Below, one piece after another: positions 1 to 13,478 of a stretch of 64,000 nucleotides of DNA. Made by a program: the position numbers and the translations under genes. Under the pieces are notes generated by a model. It was given only the letters and a program-made list of their open reading frames with translations, was not told the DNA's origin and ran no database searches. Numbering within the stretch: the first letter of the stretch is position 1; the number at the start of each line of letters is the position of its first letter. Source of the stretch: Gigantopelta aegis (taxonomy: Eukaryota > Mollusca > Gastropoda > Neomphalida > Peltospiridae); NCBI RefSeq assembly GCF_016097555.1, contig NC_054702.1, positions 89,014,602 to 89,078,601 on the forward strand, given 5' to 3'.

Positions 1-14
1 GGGGGAAAATGTAA

Positions 15-120
15 AGGGTTTTCTTTCTTAGACTATATGTCAGAATTAACTAATGTTTGAAATCCAATAGTCTAAGATTAATAAATCAGTTTGCTCTAGT
101 GGAGTTGTTAAGCAAACTAA
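15..120 (+). repeat. SINE tail fragment (tail type B)
   Basis: This is the 3' part of the window's main SINE family. It contains the hallmark text 'caatag..aagattaataaatcag..tgctctagtgg.gt.gttaa' seen again near 1030, 13600, 28250, 37090 and 43700. The body and tRNA-like head are missing, or lie left of the window. Confidence 0.6.
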
Positions 121-174
121 ATTTAACTTTTTGTATTCCTTAATAATTATGTCTTTCTAACCTCTAACCTGAAA

Positions 175-790
175 AAAACAAAAGGTGTGGGTGTTCGAGA
201 TGAGAATGTGATTTTAAAAAAATTAATTGACTTTGTCTTCCCTACCCCATTTTTGTTTACAAGTAATGAAAAAAAAAAAAGGATGGGGTAGATAAGAATG
301 TATGACTTTTTATTTCATAATTTTGTGTTCCAAACCCCCGTTTTCACAAGTAATGAAAGAAAGAAATGTTTTATTTAACGACGCACTCAACACATTTTTT
401 TTACGGTTATATGGTGTCAGATATATGGTTACGGACCACTCAGATTTTGAGAGGAAACCCGCTGTCGCCACTACATGGTCTACTCTTTCCGATTAGCAGC
501 AAGGGATCTTTTATTTGCGCTTCCCACAGGCAGGATAGCACAAACCATGGCCTTTGTTGAACCAGTTATGGATCACTGGTCGGTGCAAGTGGTTTACACC
601 TACCCATTGAGCCTTGCGGAACACTCACTCAGGGTTTGGAGCGGTATTTGGATTAAAAATCCCATGCCTCGACTGGGATCTGAACCCAGTACCTACCAGC
701 CTGTAGACCGATGGCCTAACCACGACACCACCGAGGCCGGTCACAAGTAATGAAAAACAAAAAGTGTTGGGAATGATAATGTGACATCTT
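175..790. repeat. Three diverged tandem units of about 90-100 bp, the last split by a SINE
   Basis: Three similar blocks follow one another. Each has a G-rich start (aaaggtgtgggt, aaaggatggggt, aaagtgttggga), then 'gaatgt', then 'ttccctaccccatttttgtttacaagtaatgaaa' or a diverged form. The 'acaagtaatgaaa' end occurs near 259, 346 and 743. The copies at 344-358 and 741-755 are also the target-site duplication of the SINE between them. Confidence 0.5.
359..740 (-). repeat. Full-length SINE with an intact tRNA-like head (head type 2, tail type A)
   Basis: A complete retroposed element on the minus strand, flanked by a 15-bp duplication (tcacaagtaatgaaa at 344-358 and 741-755). Its 5' end (666-737 read in reverse) folds as a tRNA: a 7-bp acceptor stem GCCTCGG/TCGAGGC with one G-T pair, and a perfect T arm CTGGG-TTCAGAT-CCCAG, which serves as the B box. 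The body, with 'aaagatcccttgctgctaat', and the tail ending 'gcgtcgttaaataaaac' match the other SINEs here. The head differs from theirs, so one body carries at least two heads. A tRNA scanner could miscall 666-737 as a tRNA gene. Confidence 0.85.
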
Positions 791-796
791 TCTGGT

Positions 797-1078
797 ATGG
801 GGTTTGATGTAGCTCGTTTGATGAGCGGTTGGTCTGGGATTGATCCCCGTCGATGGACCTATTGGGCTATTTCTCATTCCAGCCAGTGCACCACAAGGTT
901 GTGGTATGTGCTATCCTGTATTGGATGGTGCATATAAAAAATCCCTTGATATTAATTGAAAAATGTAGCAGGTTTCCTCTCTATGACTATAAGTAAAAAT
1001 AACCAAATGTTTGACATCCAATACATCCAGTAGCTGATGATTAATCAATCAATGTGCTCTAGTGGTGTCATTAAAAAA
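797..1078 (+). repeat. SINE, head type 1, tail type B
   Basis: A nearly complete forward copy. Diverged head with 'tctgggattgatccccgtcgatgg' (B-box-like), body with 'gctatttctcattccagccagtgcacc' and 'gcatataaaaaatccctt', and a tail ending 'caatgtgctctagtggtgtc' followed by an A-rich end. Confidence 0.8.
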
Positions 1079-2061
1079 GAAAAAAAAACCCACCAACTTT
1101 TTTTCCTGGTATTGTTTTGAGGATGCACTGAACATACCATTCCTGTACCTTAGATTTCCAAGATAATACCACCATAATGGCCGTGACTTCGGTGCATTAC
1201 AAATTTAACATATAATCAGTGTATATTGGGAAGACCTGTTCTGCCACAACTGCTGTCTGCCTCCGACACAGAAAACTGGATCAGTTTGTACGCTCCATTG
1301 TGCATTGAAAAAAGCGATTATTGATGGCTCCTCTGGGGATGCATGTGTCTGGTGTCTTCTGACATGCTAGACTGATCTTACAGTTTCTGATCAAATAGTT
1401 GGTGAAAGCTTGAAGAATATTTGTTGACTGTAGACCATGGCGACAAGCTAACAGATATTGCACATTGTTTTCTTGACATTAGCGTTTGCTGTTCGTTTAG
1501 CAATGCAATGCTCTTATTTTATTGTCAGTCACAGTGTGCATAGTGCTTAATAGTTGAAAGGTGTTTTAGTGTATTTGTTTTGTTGTCATGGAACATTAGC
1601 TAGTTCAGTAAAATGACAGAAATCGGACACAGAGAGGAAAAAATAGACAAACACAAAAACAAAAACAAAGAGAAAACTGATGCTAGAGCTATGTACTTTT
1701 TAAACTCTAGACTGGTACTCAAACATTTGTTCTCAATTCCCAGCAACCATAAGGACACTAGGAGATTGCCATTTATATTTTAAAAAGATAATTGACCCAA
1801 TTTGTTTAACCATGGCTGGTTAATAAATAAAAACAGATATTTATAAGTTATATTATGATTTAACCTAATTTTTAGTTGACATAAATATTTTAAACTTTTA
1901 TTTCTAAGTGTGTGAAAATGGATCATGGTAATAAAAGATAAGTAGAAACTAAAATTAGCATTCGCATTTTACATTGCCACCAGCTCGATAATAATTTCAA
2001 TCATAAATAGAAAGTGTCTATAAATACCTGTGATATATATTATAATTTATTAATATTACAG

Positions 2062-3344
2062 ATTCTGAAATTCAAGATGTTGCTGCAACACTGGTGTCAT
2101 TGAAAGGATTCAGCAGTAGAAGTGAGCTACTATTTTTTTTTAAACCATCTTCGTTAGATTTTTTATCTGAGGTTTAACTAAATATTTGTCTTCGTTGGGT
2201 TTGTTTGTGGGGAATTGTGTGTTTTTTTGTTGATTTGAAAAACGGTTATTATTAAAAAAATTAATAATTAGAATCTGTGTGAGAATCTGTTTAAATCTCT
2301 GTATTAGTGATATTTTAATACTATTTAATGGATAAATTGGAAATGACTAAAGCATATTTTGATGTTTGGAAGATTATCTGATCATATAAACAGTGACAGA
2401 GAAATATGTTATTCCAGTTTCTTTCAAATAATGAACATCAGTTGTAATAATTCAAAATAAATTTCAGATTCCTCTGGTCTCTCTTCTGATGGCTCTGAAA
2501 ATAACTCTCCAAACTGGAAAATGACCAGACGGAAATATAGGTGAGTTGTTCATTCAGTTTTAAAGTTCTTTGTGCCATTAAATTAATTTGATTTCTTTTC
2601 TTTGATCACAAACCCAATATTCAATAAATTGTCTCATTCAGTGTTTAATCTGTTATTCACCAGACTGACAAATGTGAATGTAATTTGTTAAACCTGTTTC
2701 ATAATATATTTGCCACATTTGTGAACTAGCATCTTTAATGAGCTTTACTTAGTTGCATTTTATTTGATAAAAAAAACAAACAAAAAACATCGCAGCACAT
2801 TTTGATGGTTACAGATTATTCTTTCCCTTTTTTGTAACTTTTTTTTTTAAGGCATATTTGTCTTTGCTCCTGTTCTTGAAATATTTATTGATCCAGTACA
2901 TTATTTAATTGCAGACGACCATCAGGTCCAATCATCTGCACTGAAAATCCCAGCGCAGATCACACGTACAGTGTAACAGTGATTGCAAATGAGGATGATT
3001 ACCCAGCATCCCCTGCATCTTCCATAGACGAAGAATACGACTTTGGTTCGGAGGATGACCAGTGTGAAAGTGATTACCAGACAGATTTTGACTATGGCAG
3101 TGACTGTGGCCGTGACGAAGTAGACGGGTCAGTGCCCACTAACCCACGCAAACGATTCCGGGAAAACAAAATGGCTGTCGACGAGGACGAGCAGCAGAAG
3201 ATAGTGGAGGGAGCAGACGCGCTGTTAAATTTGGCGGGAATATTAACACAGAGACATAGGAAAAACACGAGCCAGGCAAATGGGTCGGAAAATTCACAGA
3301 CTGAAAACAAAGTAGTGAAGCAGGAACCTGATTCAGGTTCCTAG
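2062..3344 (+). CDS. Unrecognised acidic, serine-rich nuclear-type protein, last three coding exons (5' partial)
   Basis: Coding exons 2062-2121, 2468-2540 and 2915-3344 join in phase across standard splice sites (ttacag/gtgagc, tttcag/gtgagt, ttgcag) to give about 187 residues ending at a TAG at 3342-3344. The first visible exon encodes 'SEIQDVAATLVSLKGF', a short amphipathic helix-like segment. The middle carries a basic patch (TRRKYRRPSGP). The last exon has a long Ser/Asp/Glu/Tyr-rich acidic stretch, a basic PRKRFR that could be a nuclear localisation signal, a leucine-rich segment 'EGADALLNLAGILTQ', and the ending 'VVKQEPDSGS', a sumoylation-like context (VKQEP). I see no enzyme or zinc-finger motif. 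This composition fits a transcription or chromatin regulator, but that is inference and I cannot name the family. The start lies left of the window. Confidence 0.75.
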
Positions 3345-6300
3345 TGGATATGCAATGTGTTTTTACCTTTTTTAAAAAACAAACTGCCATATGAGATTTC
3401 AGGGTGCTACATCGTGCTTCGTCGACTACTCCTACTACAGCAGGTGTATGTATGTTTCAATTCCAGGAAGAAGACTTGCAGAGTCTTCACTGTATTTTAT
3501 ACAATCTGTTGTTATTGCTGCAATATTTCATATTTAACATTTTCTCGTATTTTATCACATCATTAAAAACAAGCAAGAATATTACCTTTTGGAATATTTA
3601 ATTGTTAATTTTTTAGTTTTCTTCTTCTCTTTTTTTTTTCTTCTTTTGTTTTAAAGCATTGTTTTATTCAGTCATCTTTGTGGAAAGTTCATCCATTAGG
3701 TTTTTGTGCAATTTCAGTTGAAATGCAATGATAGACTTGTTATAGATCACTACCGTTTCTGTTATTTTAAGGTGCTCAAAACTGTCTCTTGGAGACTTGT
3801 CAGTATATAATTGTGCAATTTATGTACTTATCTTATTTGGCATTTGTAAGTGTTCAAGTCATTGTTAGAGTAGACATGAAGGTTTTTAAAAATAATTTTA
3901 AAACATCCAGTCACTGTGTTTTACATGCCAGGATATCAGAACTTGTGTGAATTCAGACCAAAAGTTTTAGTATATAATTAGTTCCTGGGTATGTAATATA
4001 TATGTTATGTTACGTGATGATACTGAAACTATGGGAAGTCATATTCTCAGATGTTCAGGTACTGGTACTTGTCTAGTAACTGATTCATGGATTTTAAATA
4101 TTGACTTGTGTTGTCAGTACTGCTTCTTTAAGAGCTGTTTCAGAATTGATCACAAGGGTGTGTGTAGAATGCCTTTTTTCATATATTCCCCCCCCCCACC
4201 CCCAATGATGAAAACATAATGTAGCAGAGCCACCAGCCATAAACTGATAAGTATGGTGTCTGCCCCACCTCAAGATCAATTTAGGAACAGCCCTTAATAA
4301 GCTTTTAGTAAGCTTTAACATTGACACAGACGGTAAAAATGTCTTCCATTTATTTTGAGCTTGCACCCAATAGTTGGTTAAAATAACCAATGAATGGTAG
4401 CAGGTAAAAACAGTAATGGACCACACATACCAAGACATCCAGGCCTCTGAAGATTGCGAGAACGGTTGTTTCGTTTGCATGTTGCTCGTGTAAATTTAAT
4501 TTTACGTAACCCTATTTTTTGTTAATGCAAAATTTGGAGCACCATTTAATTAGATATAATGGGAAACGCAAAAAGGAAATGAGTTCCCTGGATTTATTTC
4601 TGCATAACCGATAAATGGGTCAATTCTCAGGGGCCTGATAAACCTCCCAACAACATCTTGAGTGTCAGAATTCTGCAAAACAGAATTTGTATGGTTTTGG
4701 TCTAGGAAGTTGTGATGTCACTGCACAACCTTCTCCAAATATCTAATTTATTTTAATTATTTAATAAGCAAGACCCCAGTCATACAGGCTCTGAAGTTTA
4801 TTACTGTTACTGTTACTGTTAGTGAAACTGTCTATTTTTTAAAATTATGTTTGCAGTTTGTCAATGCTAGTTAAACCCATTTTAATTTGTTTTGGATATA
4901 TTGCTTTTATCTATGAATATTTGCTACAGTGAATGTTCTCAATAGCTGTACTGAGTGTTCTGTGTTTGTAGTCCTTGACTAAACCCTAAAACAACACGGT
5001 GAGTGGCTTCCTCATTCAAATGTTTGGTTCTTGTCTTATAAGAGAAAACATTGTTTTTATAACACGTTTTGAAGTAAAGGTTTATTTACAGATTTACATT
5101 CATGTCAGGCCTCTAAGAATTGAAAACTAGCACCAATCATCTATAGGTTAGGCTAAAAACATTAAGTAACCCATTTCAGTTTACATAACTTGTTACAACT
5201 ATGTAAATGATAATTCTAAATTTAATGAACTAACAAAAACTGGGTTATACAAAACTACAAACTTTAAAAGACGGACAAACAATACAATCATTTGTGCAGA
5301 GGCCTGCATTCAACATTAATAAATATAGGAAGAAAGTTGAGAGGTTGGTGTACCCATACCGTTTACTCTGAAACCGTTTTAAACTGATATCATTAATTGT
5401 CATCATTAATATAAAATGTTGTTAGATGATTGGTTAGTTCATTTGAATTTTTGAATATTGTCCAATATGATTGGACAGATATGAGACAAATTTAAATCCA
5501 GTGCCTGTTTGTTTGGGAGTCTTGTTAAGTTAGATTATTTTTGATGTGCAGCAGATTTACAGTGGAGATTCAGTATTTAGTGCGCAGAGGGTGGAAATTG
5601 TCCTCCTAAAGGTGGCCATGACTTTAAGACTCTCCTTTCTGTAACATTTCTCTGTGCATCAAAGCATGTCGGAATAGTCCATTTCAGCTTTTATTTTGTC
5701 AATATTTTATATATGTATGATTATTTAATAGAGTTTAGCCAGATAACATTTCATCATCGTTTTCATATTGTTATTGCTTGTTAATGAAATATTGTTCAGT
5801 GGTGAGAAAGGCACATTTTACATACCAGAGAATCATTTTTTTATTTTTTTTATATATTTTTTTTAATCATTATTATTTTTACTTTTAATATTAAAAAAAA
5901 GAAAGAAAAAAAGTCCCATCAAGCAGTGTTACTGGGACACAAGTACTAAGTCTTACATGATTTTTTGTTTTAGTTGATACACCATGAAACAATTCAAATA
6001 GATATATTTTTAAAATGCTAGTATTTGGAAATTGAAAGCAAGATTTGATAAATAGATTTAACAAGCTTAATAATTAGATATAATGTAAGAATTATTCTGT
6101 TACACAATATTGTTAATAAATATTTTACTGTGAAGATAGTCTGATGTTATCTCCCTTAGTTAATTTGTTTGCTAGATTGTACTAGGAAATTACAATACAA
6201 TTTCAGGAAAATTACCGGTATTAGCTGTTAACATGAGTTTGCATTGCCATTGGTAAATTTTTGCATATTTATAAAACAAAAGATTTGACACAATAAATTA

Positions 6301-7831
6301 ATAATTTTAATTAATTCTCAAATGACGAAAAACCAAATCATGGTTTTTTAGGTGCAGTTTTATTGCATATTGTCAGATTAAATTATTACTACCTATTTTT
6401 TTACCCCCTCTAAGAGATAGTAATTAATATTTATTTGTGCATTTTGTCTTTCTCACTGATGAAGTAATATCTCATATTTTTTATATTTATCATGGAGAAG
6501 GGTGTATATTTCATTTTTTATGGGAAGGTGCATTTTATTGTTACCCATTAAGCCTAGACCAGATATTTGTTGTGTATACATACTGTATATGTTCAGAGAA
6601 TTATATTTTACTTTACTATATAATTTCCTATATATGTATATATACATGTATATATTCCGGAATTGGGGAAAGTAGTGTGTAGATACGTAGCAGTAATTTA
6701 GAGCATTGTTTCACTATTTATTGAAACATTTATTAGTACATATAATAGAATTAAATCTCGCTATTTCAGATCAACTTATGATATACACATGTATTTGATA
6801 AGAAAATTTAGATCATCCAAAACCATATGTTTATTAATTCCTCATCTTACATAGACACTTGACCCATTTTACAAGTTTTCATTTAGCCAACTGACAAATA
6901 ATCTGTATTGAACTATTGATTAATTTTTACATGAATATTAAAATAAATCACACATTCAATAAAATAGTTGAAAGTAAGATTTAAAAATGGTTTTCCTCAT
7001 TTAGTAAACACTGTTGCCAAATACAAATTAACATATTTAAAATATTTTATGTAAATTCATTTACATTCAACAACCTTTGGTTAGATTTTTTTTTTGCAAA
7101 TTTTAGCTTGGAATCGGCTACAGTTGTTTGACATTTCTAAGAAAAAGTAACAAGACAATACAGGTGTTTCATGTAAATATAATGTACATGAAAATATATA
7201 AATGGTTTTCAAGTTTTGACATTTGAAGAAAAGCTAGGTGTTGCATACATAACCATTCTCTTCATTAACAAAATGTGAACAGAATATGAAGATAATTTAT
7301 TGTGCAACTTGATTTGTACTGTACAATTCTTGTATTAACCTCTAGCTAGATGTAAATAAAGTATTAACTCCACACATTGGATGATCAAGTGCTCAGTGTG
7401 TAAATATATGTGATTAATGCTGCTTCCATGAACACCCATCTTGAACGTGCACTGCATTTCGTACAAAACTAATTTTAATGACACTGAAATTCAACTAGGC
7501 CAGTCTTTTGGGGAACGGTAAAACTTAAATAATAATGTTTTTGATCATCATATGACTTATAACTAATATAAGTTCCTATGGAGAGACCTAGCTGAATGAA
7601 AAACTTGATTATTTTACTTTTTCATTGATTAGAATATAAAAATTATAAAGAGGCATACAACACAGCCTTTTGACATTGCTGATAATGATGGTGTACATTT
7701 TGCTAAACTTCTGGAAGATCTTCAACTGGTGATTCCTCAGAGGTGCACTTGAAAAGAACACAGCTACACTTAAATTTATCGCATCTTTTATTTTTGAACA
7801 ATGTAATGCCATGCAATTCTAGTTGAAAACC
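3345..7831. other. AT-rich non-coding stretch; 3' UTR of the upstream gene, then intergenic
   Basis: No credible exon is visible on either strand. It holds a poly-C run near 4188-4202, short GTTACT repeats near 4800 and many A/T runs. Several AATAAA-like sites occur (for example near 7355), but none can be tied to the 3' end of the gene that stops at 3344. Confidence 0.5.
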
Positions 7832-7971
7832 TGGGCCTGTGCTTATAAAACTTTCCAAATCCAAGATTTCATCGGTCTCCAGACTTCTAACTACAATGAT
7901 GTGTGTATGAGTAAGACTTTTAATATTAAAGCCTTAAGTTAGAAGTTTATATTTTCATAATAACAGAGTTT
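7832..7971. repeat. Possible MITE with internal inverted repeats
   Basis: Starts 'gggcctgtgcttataaaac'. It contains the opposed pair 'gacttctaacta' and 'taagttagaag', and ends where the next MITE begins. The terminal inverted repeats are weak, so the boundaries are tentative. Confidence 0.35.
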
Positions 7972-8110
7972 GGGCCTGTGTTTTCGAAGCTATCTTAGCA
8001 CTACAATATAGTAAAACCATCGCAGGCTATGACGTGTGTCATAATGACATCATAGCCTACAACAGTTTTATGATATCGTTGCATTAAGACGGCTATGAAA
8101 ATCTACAGCC
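7972..8110. repeat. Hairpin MITE (family 1, copy a)
   Basis: The ends are inverted copies: 'gggcctgtgttttcgaagc' against the reverse of 'ggctatgaaaatctacagcc'. The centre is a palindrome-like stretch around 'ctatgacgtgtgtcataatgacatcatag'. A second copy lies at 23926-24064. Confidence 0.65.
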
Positions 8111-8433
8111 TGGACAGGAAATGGACCAGTGAAGAGAAATAGTGTTGTGTGAACTGCAGTGCATGTTTAGGACTGGGCAAATGTCTGTATATACTGTGAT
8201 CTGTATGTGCCAAGATCTCGGATATTTCGACAGGCATCGTTGCCGCCACTGTGTGACGAGATATCACTTCCACATGATGATTGTTTTAGGTAACATTTAA
8301 ACAAAATATCTTTGTCTTCCACTGCTTAAGCAGCTATGACTGTATTTACGTGTTTTCACCACTTGGTCGAAGCCATATTTTCGTATATATAGAGCTCCGT
8401 GTATATACTCTGGGCGTGTACATGCCAAGTCTT

Positions 8434-8613
8434 GTATTTTGAAAACGTGTCTTGTTTGTGGTTTTCAGCCATGGCAGTTTACATTGGGGCATTAAATAGT
8501 GTTCATTATTATGGACTTGAAATTTGTTTTGAAAACTGTCCAGTTTGTAGTTTTCAGCCATGGTAGTTCTCATTGGGGTGCTGAATAGTGTTCATTATTA
8601 TGAACTGTTAAAA
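8434..8613. repeat. Two-unit direct repeat, unit about 90 bp
   Basis: Two adjacent copies share 'ttttgaaaac.tgtc..gtttgt.gttttcagccatgg.agtt' and 'aatagtgttcattattatg'. The first covers about 8434-8523 and the second 8524-8613. No coding potential is apparent. Confidence 0.75.
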
Positions 8614-11600
8614 TGGTGAAAGGTCTCTAGTTATGCCCTTGCGGGTGATCTTGATGCCAGTAACATGTGCTATATTCTAGCATGCAAGTTATTTATATTT
8701 AAATATCCTCATTCTGGATAATCAACTAAAAGAACTGCTAGAGTTTATTTGAACTCTCCCCTTAATCCAGTACACGCTTGACTGTATGACTAAAAAAAAA
8801 AAACGTTTGCTGAAATCTATCAAAATACAAGGCTTGATCTTTGTAGGATTAGTTAAAAATTCGTACACAGTAGGTTTAATATTTTTCGCAGAATAGAATC
8901 AGGTAATAGAAATTATTTCAGTGTTTTTTTTACAGCCTGTTGTGGATGTTTTGTTCTCCTAGATCCACTGTTACGATGTACTTGTTCCTTCGGTGTGGTG
9001 TGCAAGACAAAACCCAGTTGTATTCCTGCAGTATTTTAGTAATTTTATATTTTAAATGTTTTGAAACCCATTTTCATTGCGTTGCTTTCTATGTAGTTAA
9101 TTAAAACACTATGCACCTGTGCATAATGAATTTAATTCTATGTTCTTATTTTACTATGAATAAAAAAATATGTACCTATGTTAAGAAACTAGGCTCTTTA
9201 CATTAAAATACAGTGGTGATAGATTATTCCAATTATCATATTATTTTTTAATTTCCGTCTTCATCGATTAAGTATTAAGAGAAGTGGTTATCCACTTTTG
9301 GTGCAAATTTATATACTCTGTTATGTATCCATGATAATTAACATACTTGAATAGATCCATAAAAAAATTTTTAATCGAACAATTTTAACAAGATAAAATA
9401 AATTTTCTCTGAGCAGGATTTTGGACTTAAATCATAACTTGTGACCAGGACAGACCTTCAGGGTATGGGCATGTTATGTTTACCAGACTTGATAATAAAA
9501 AGCACTGGGATTTAAAAAAAACTAAACATGTAATACCTAAGGGGAAAATTATAATTTACTACTTTTATATTCGTCTCCACCATTTATACATGTATCAAGC
9601 CATAAGCATTTTCTAGTTTCTGTATTTCACAAGTGAATTTTTTGCAGTATGAGTTGTGTATGTTATGGATGCTATTTTTAATTCAGAAACATGCGAAAAC
9701 AGTAATTATGAGCACACTGAAATACATCATTATCCTCAGGCAAGCTGTTAGTCAAATTTATTTTACAAAATATATGTCTTATTACAGAACTGCTGGTTTA
9801 TCATTTATCAGTATTGCTGACAAAAAGTATTTAAAACTAAATTTGTTTTTACCATTTCTAAATTACTGATCAGAAGGTCCATATAACATTGATTTCTAAA
9901 TAACATTTGTATGTGAAAGACAATAAATTAGCTGTCAATGTTTATACATTTTTGAGGTTATTCTTGTAACCTTGTGCTGTATTAATTAATATAAATAGCT
10001 TGGTTTCTGTGCTGACTGATACACCGTAAGTTACATTGGGTATTAGTAAGATTTAATAGGTATGTACATGTATTAATAACTAATACTTGACAGAGGATAT
10101 GTATTTGTCACCAAAATAATGGAACCAATTCTCATTATTTCATTTACCCAAATAATGAAGTCCCAAGTCCCAACAACGCATATGGTATTAAAATTTTAGA
10201 ATGGGGTTTTGATTTCACTTAAGCTTTAAAGTTTAAAGTGATCTTGTACCCTTTTTTATTTTTTAGCATTTATGGTATTGTTAATGATCCACTTGAGAAG
10301 TATCGATTGGTGTATTTTAAGGATTCTCAATGATAATTTTTAGAATTGTTAATAATCCACTTGACAACTATCGATTGGTGTATTCATAATCATGTAAATT
10401 TACAGTTGTTTTAAATTACATTTTTTTTTAAAACACATTTTACTCTGTTGATGTTACAGTGGATTTTGTTGCAGTAGCCACTATTCTGGCTTGATAACGG
10501 TGTATTGTCCCCACATGTTTGTAATAAACCTCTATAATGGGTAAACAGTGAAAGTTCGGTAATTGTGTTAATTGTGAACGACAGTTAAATTTTGTTGTTT
10601 TTGTTATGAAATCTTGAATTCATTTACCATGGTGATCTCAGCTGATTTAAGTTACTTGTTTGAATCGTTAAACCAATCAGATTGCTTTGTATTACATCCA
10701 TATATACACTGGTTGATACACATTGTTGAATAGCCTAGTCATTGTAATTGGTTACATTTATAATGTAGTTGCAAAGCAATAGTCTCTGCATGCAAAATTG
10801 TAATGCTGACTGTATCACCTCAATAATATCTTTATTCTGATGCACAAAACGTTTGTAACATTTTAAACACCACCTATACTAATTTAAAGAATAAAAGAAG
10901 AAACAACACTGACATTTAACTCAATTGTTTTCATTCACATTATATATGTGGACTCGATAACTTGTAGTAACCTTTCTTTATTCTTTTTTTTTAAGACATT
11001 CATTGACTATTGCTTTGTAGTATATTTATACAGTACCATGGTTTTGGCATTAATAAAACTGCACCAGTCTTAACCTTTTTATGAAATGTAGGCCAGTGGT
11101 AATTTACATTAAGAAGTAAAGAAAAACCTGTCACGATGCATTTGTTGCATATCATACATAAGATAATGAGAAATTGCATTCACGAGCGGGTGTGTGTAAA
11201 GCTTAAAGGTGGTTGGTCTTCTAAAAAGTGATAAGACTGCTGTGTCTGTTTATTTAGCTTTTGTAATGTTTTCCTGTGTACACTTGTCAACTGTGCATGT
11301 TTGCTTAGCATTCATTTAGTCATTTAATAATTTTTTAAAAATCATTACAGGTCTGCTTAAATTAAAACCACACCTTTCTTACTTTGGTATTCATTTTGAT
11401 TAGTTATATTGGCCAAACACTAATAGGCCTTCTGCATCTAATACAAAGTCAGTATTTTTAAAAGGGCAAGTTTGTTTTAGTGAATTCCAGATTATTCACT
11501 ACAGTTGGTTAATATAGATCAACATGACTGAAGTACATCTGGATTCATTATGTCTGTAAAACTTTAGTGTAGCCTCCATACTTAAAACTTATATTGTGAC

Positions 11601-13478
11601 ATCACATCTGATTAGCAGCGATTGGTGTTGCTATGATGTTAATATTTTTTTATGTTTTAAGTGTTTAGTTTCTTATATTTTGTTTCTAAAATCAACGTAC
11701 TATAAGTCCTGTAATATTTTTTACAAACATTTTATAATTTGTTTTAACTATTACTGCAGAATTCAAGTATTTACAGCTACTCCAACCTTAAGACAGTTAT
11801 GTAGGCCCATACTGTTAAAACTTGAGACAAATGCTGTCACATTCAAATTTATTTGGTGTTGCTATTACATTAAAATTTCGGCTTCTGTTAATCTTGACAC
11901 TAAAAGTTTTTTAAGCACAGGGCCAGCAGTGTCCCTGAATATTTTAGTCTCGTCCTTATTAAGCCATTCAATATTACACTGATGTAATAAACATGATATG
12001 TAATAGTAATAGGCCTCGTTGCCATAGAAAAATCTAGCAAACATGCACAGAATGTGAAACTGCCATACAATGTTTTTGATATTAGCACAATGTGTTCTTT
12101 AGGAAGCATGCTGTTTTGCATCAATATTTTATATAACAATGTAGAAGATACTATATTGTTGACAAAAGACAGCTGTTTCCTGTAAACAAAGCCAAAGTTG
12201 ATGATACGATGTTTATTAAGGTGCAATACATATTTGCTGAAAACTGCCTATGAAATTGAAATGTTATGTGAAGTGTCTTTGACAAAACTGTTTAAGCCAA
12301 ATGACATGGCTTCCATGTAGTAATCATCTAGACAAAATCATTTCATATGAATGATTTGATGGCATTATTACACCAGAGGAGTTAAAGATTTGTAACCAGT
12401 GAAAACCATTTTTTAAGAATGTGGAGTGATTGTTTATTGTGCCCTTTCTAAAATTGATAAAGAGTTCCACTTTAATGGAATGGAGGCTAGCACATGGTCT
12501 CTTTATGGAAGAGCAAATATCTATGGACTGTGTTGATTATATTTTTGCACATCTAACAGTAAACAATATAGAACAGTTATAGTAAACTGAATTTGATTCT
12601 CATAACTAGGCAATTTGTCCATCCATTGTGCAGGACTGTATTTCCACTTGCATTACTAGTGGTGTACTTCATATTGCTTTGTGATTGTCATTGCAAAGTA
12701 TATCATAAAGTGATCATACAGAGCCGATTTGAAATAGTTTTTTTTTTAAACAAAACTCTTTCTAGTGCCAATTTTGTAGATATGGTGGATCTCCTAGCTA
12801 AAAAAAAAAATGGGTGCCATTATCAAATTTCAAATTGGTCTGTTTTAGACCATTTGAACAACAATGTAAAAATACAAGATACTTAGCCAATTGCTTTTGA
12901 TGGTTTACTTCAGGAAATCTTTTGTTATTGTTAGGTCCACTTGATGCAATATATTTGTTTTGTTTTCTGTTAAAATCATTTATTATATTGTGCATTATGA
13001 AGTCAAATTGATCTCAAGCAAAATTAATTATGGTTAAAAATGCAAGATCATGATATAAACTATAAAGTGACTTAGACATTAAGTGACCTTGTTATTACTG
13101 TATGTTAATTTTTTTTAACACATTCTTTCTCAATAAAGCATATACGCTTGTCACTATTCAATCAACCGTGTTTACATCCATTTAAAATGTTATCCTAATT
13201 AGTAATAATAAACAAACGTAAGTGAAGTATCTTTACGTTAATGTTATACTTTGTGCAGATTATTAAATGTTGCCAGCTTGTTTTTCTAATGTGTTAGGTC
13301 TGCACCATTCCCACACAATGGTGTTTTTACATCTGTGCAATAACGCACAACTTGCTGCTGTAATAGAATTGTTTTTGTGGGAGCAAGTGTTCTCGGTAGT
13401 GTACATTTGTACATAACAAAAAACCAAATAAAAAAATTTAAAAAATACATTTACTGACTGTTTTCTGTTATATCAAAG
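8614..13478. other. AT-rich intergenic sequence without recognisable genes
   Basis: Only short chance reading frames are present. A small direct repeat sits at 10277-10319 and 10346-10388 (shared 'atccacttga.aa.tatcgattggtgtatt'). Otherwise it is poly-A/T runs and low-complexity sequence. Confidence 0.5.

Noticed and set aside
666-737. Free-standing tRNA gene
   Set aside because: It folds well but is the 5' end of a SINE bounded by a target-site duplication.
11596-12226. Overlapping frames of 108-128 codons on both strands
   Set aside because: AT-rich composition, no motif, no splice context and overlap on opposite strands; they look like chance frames.
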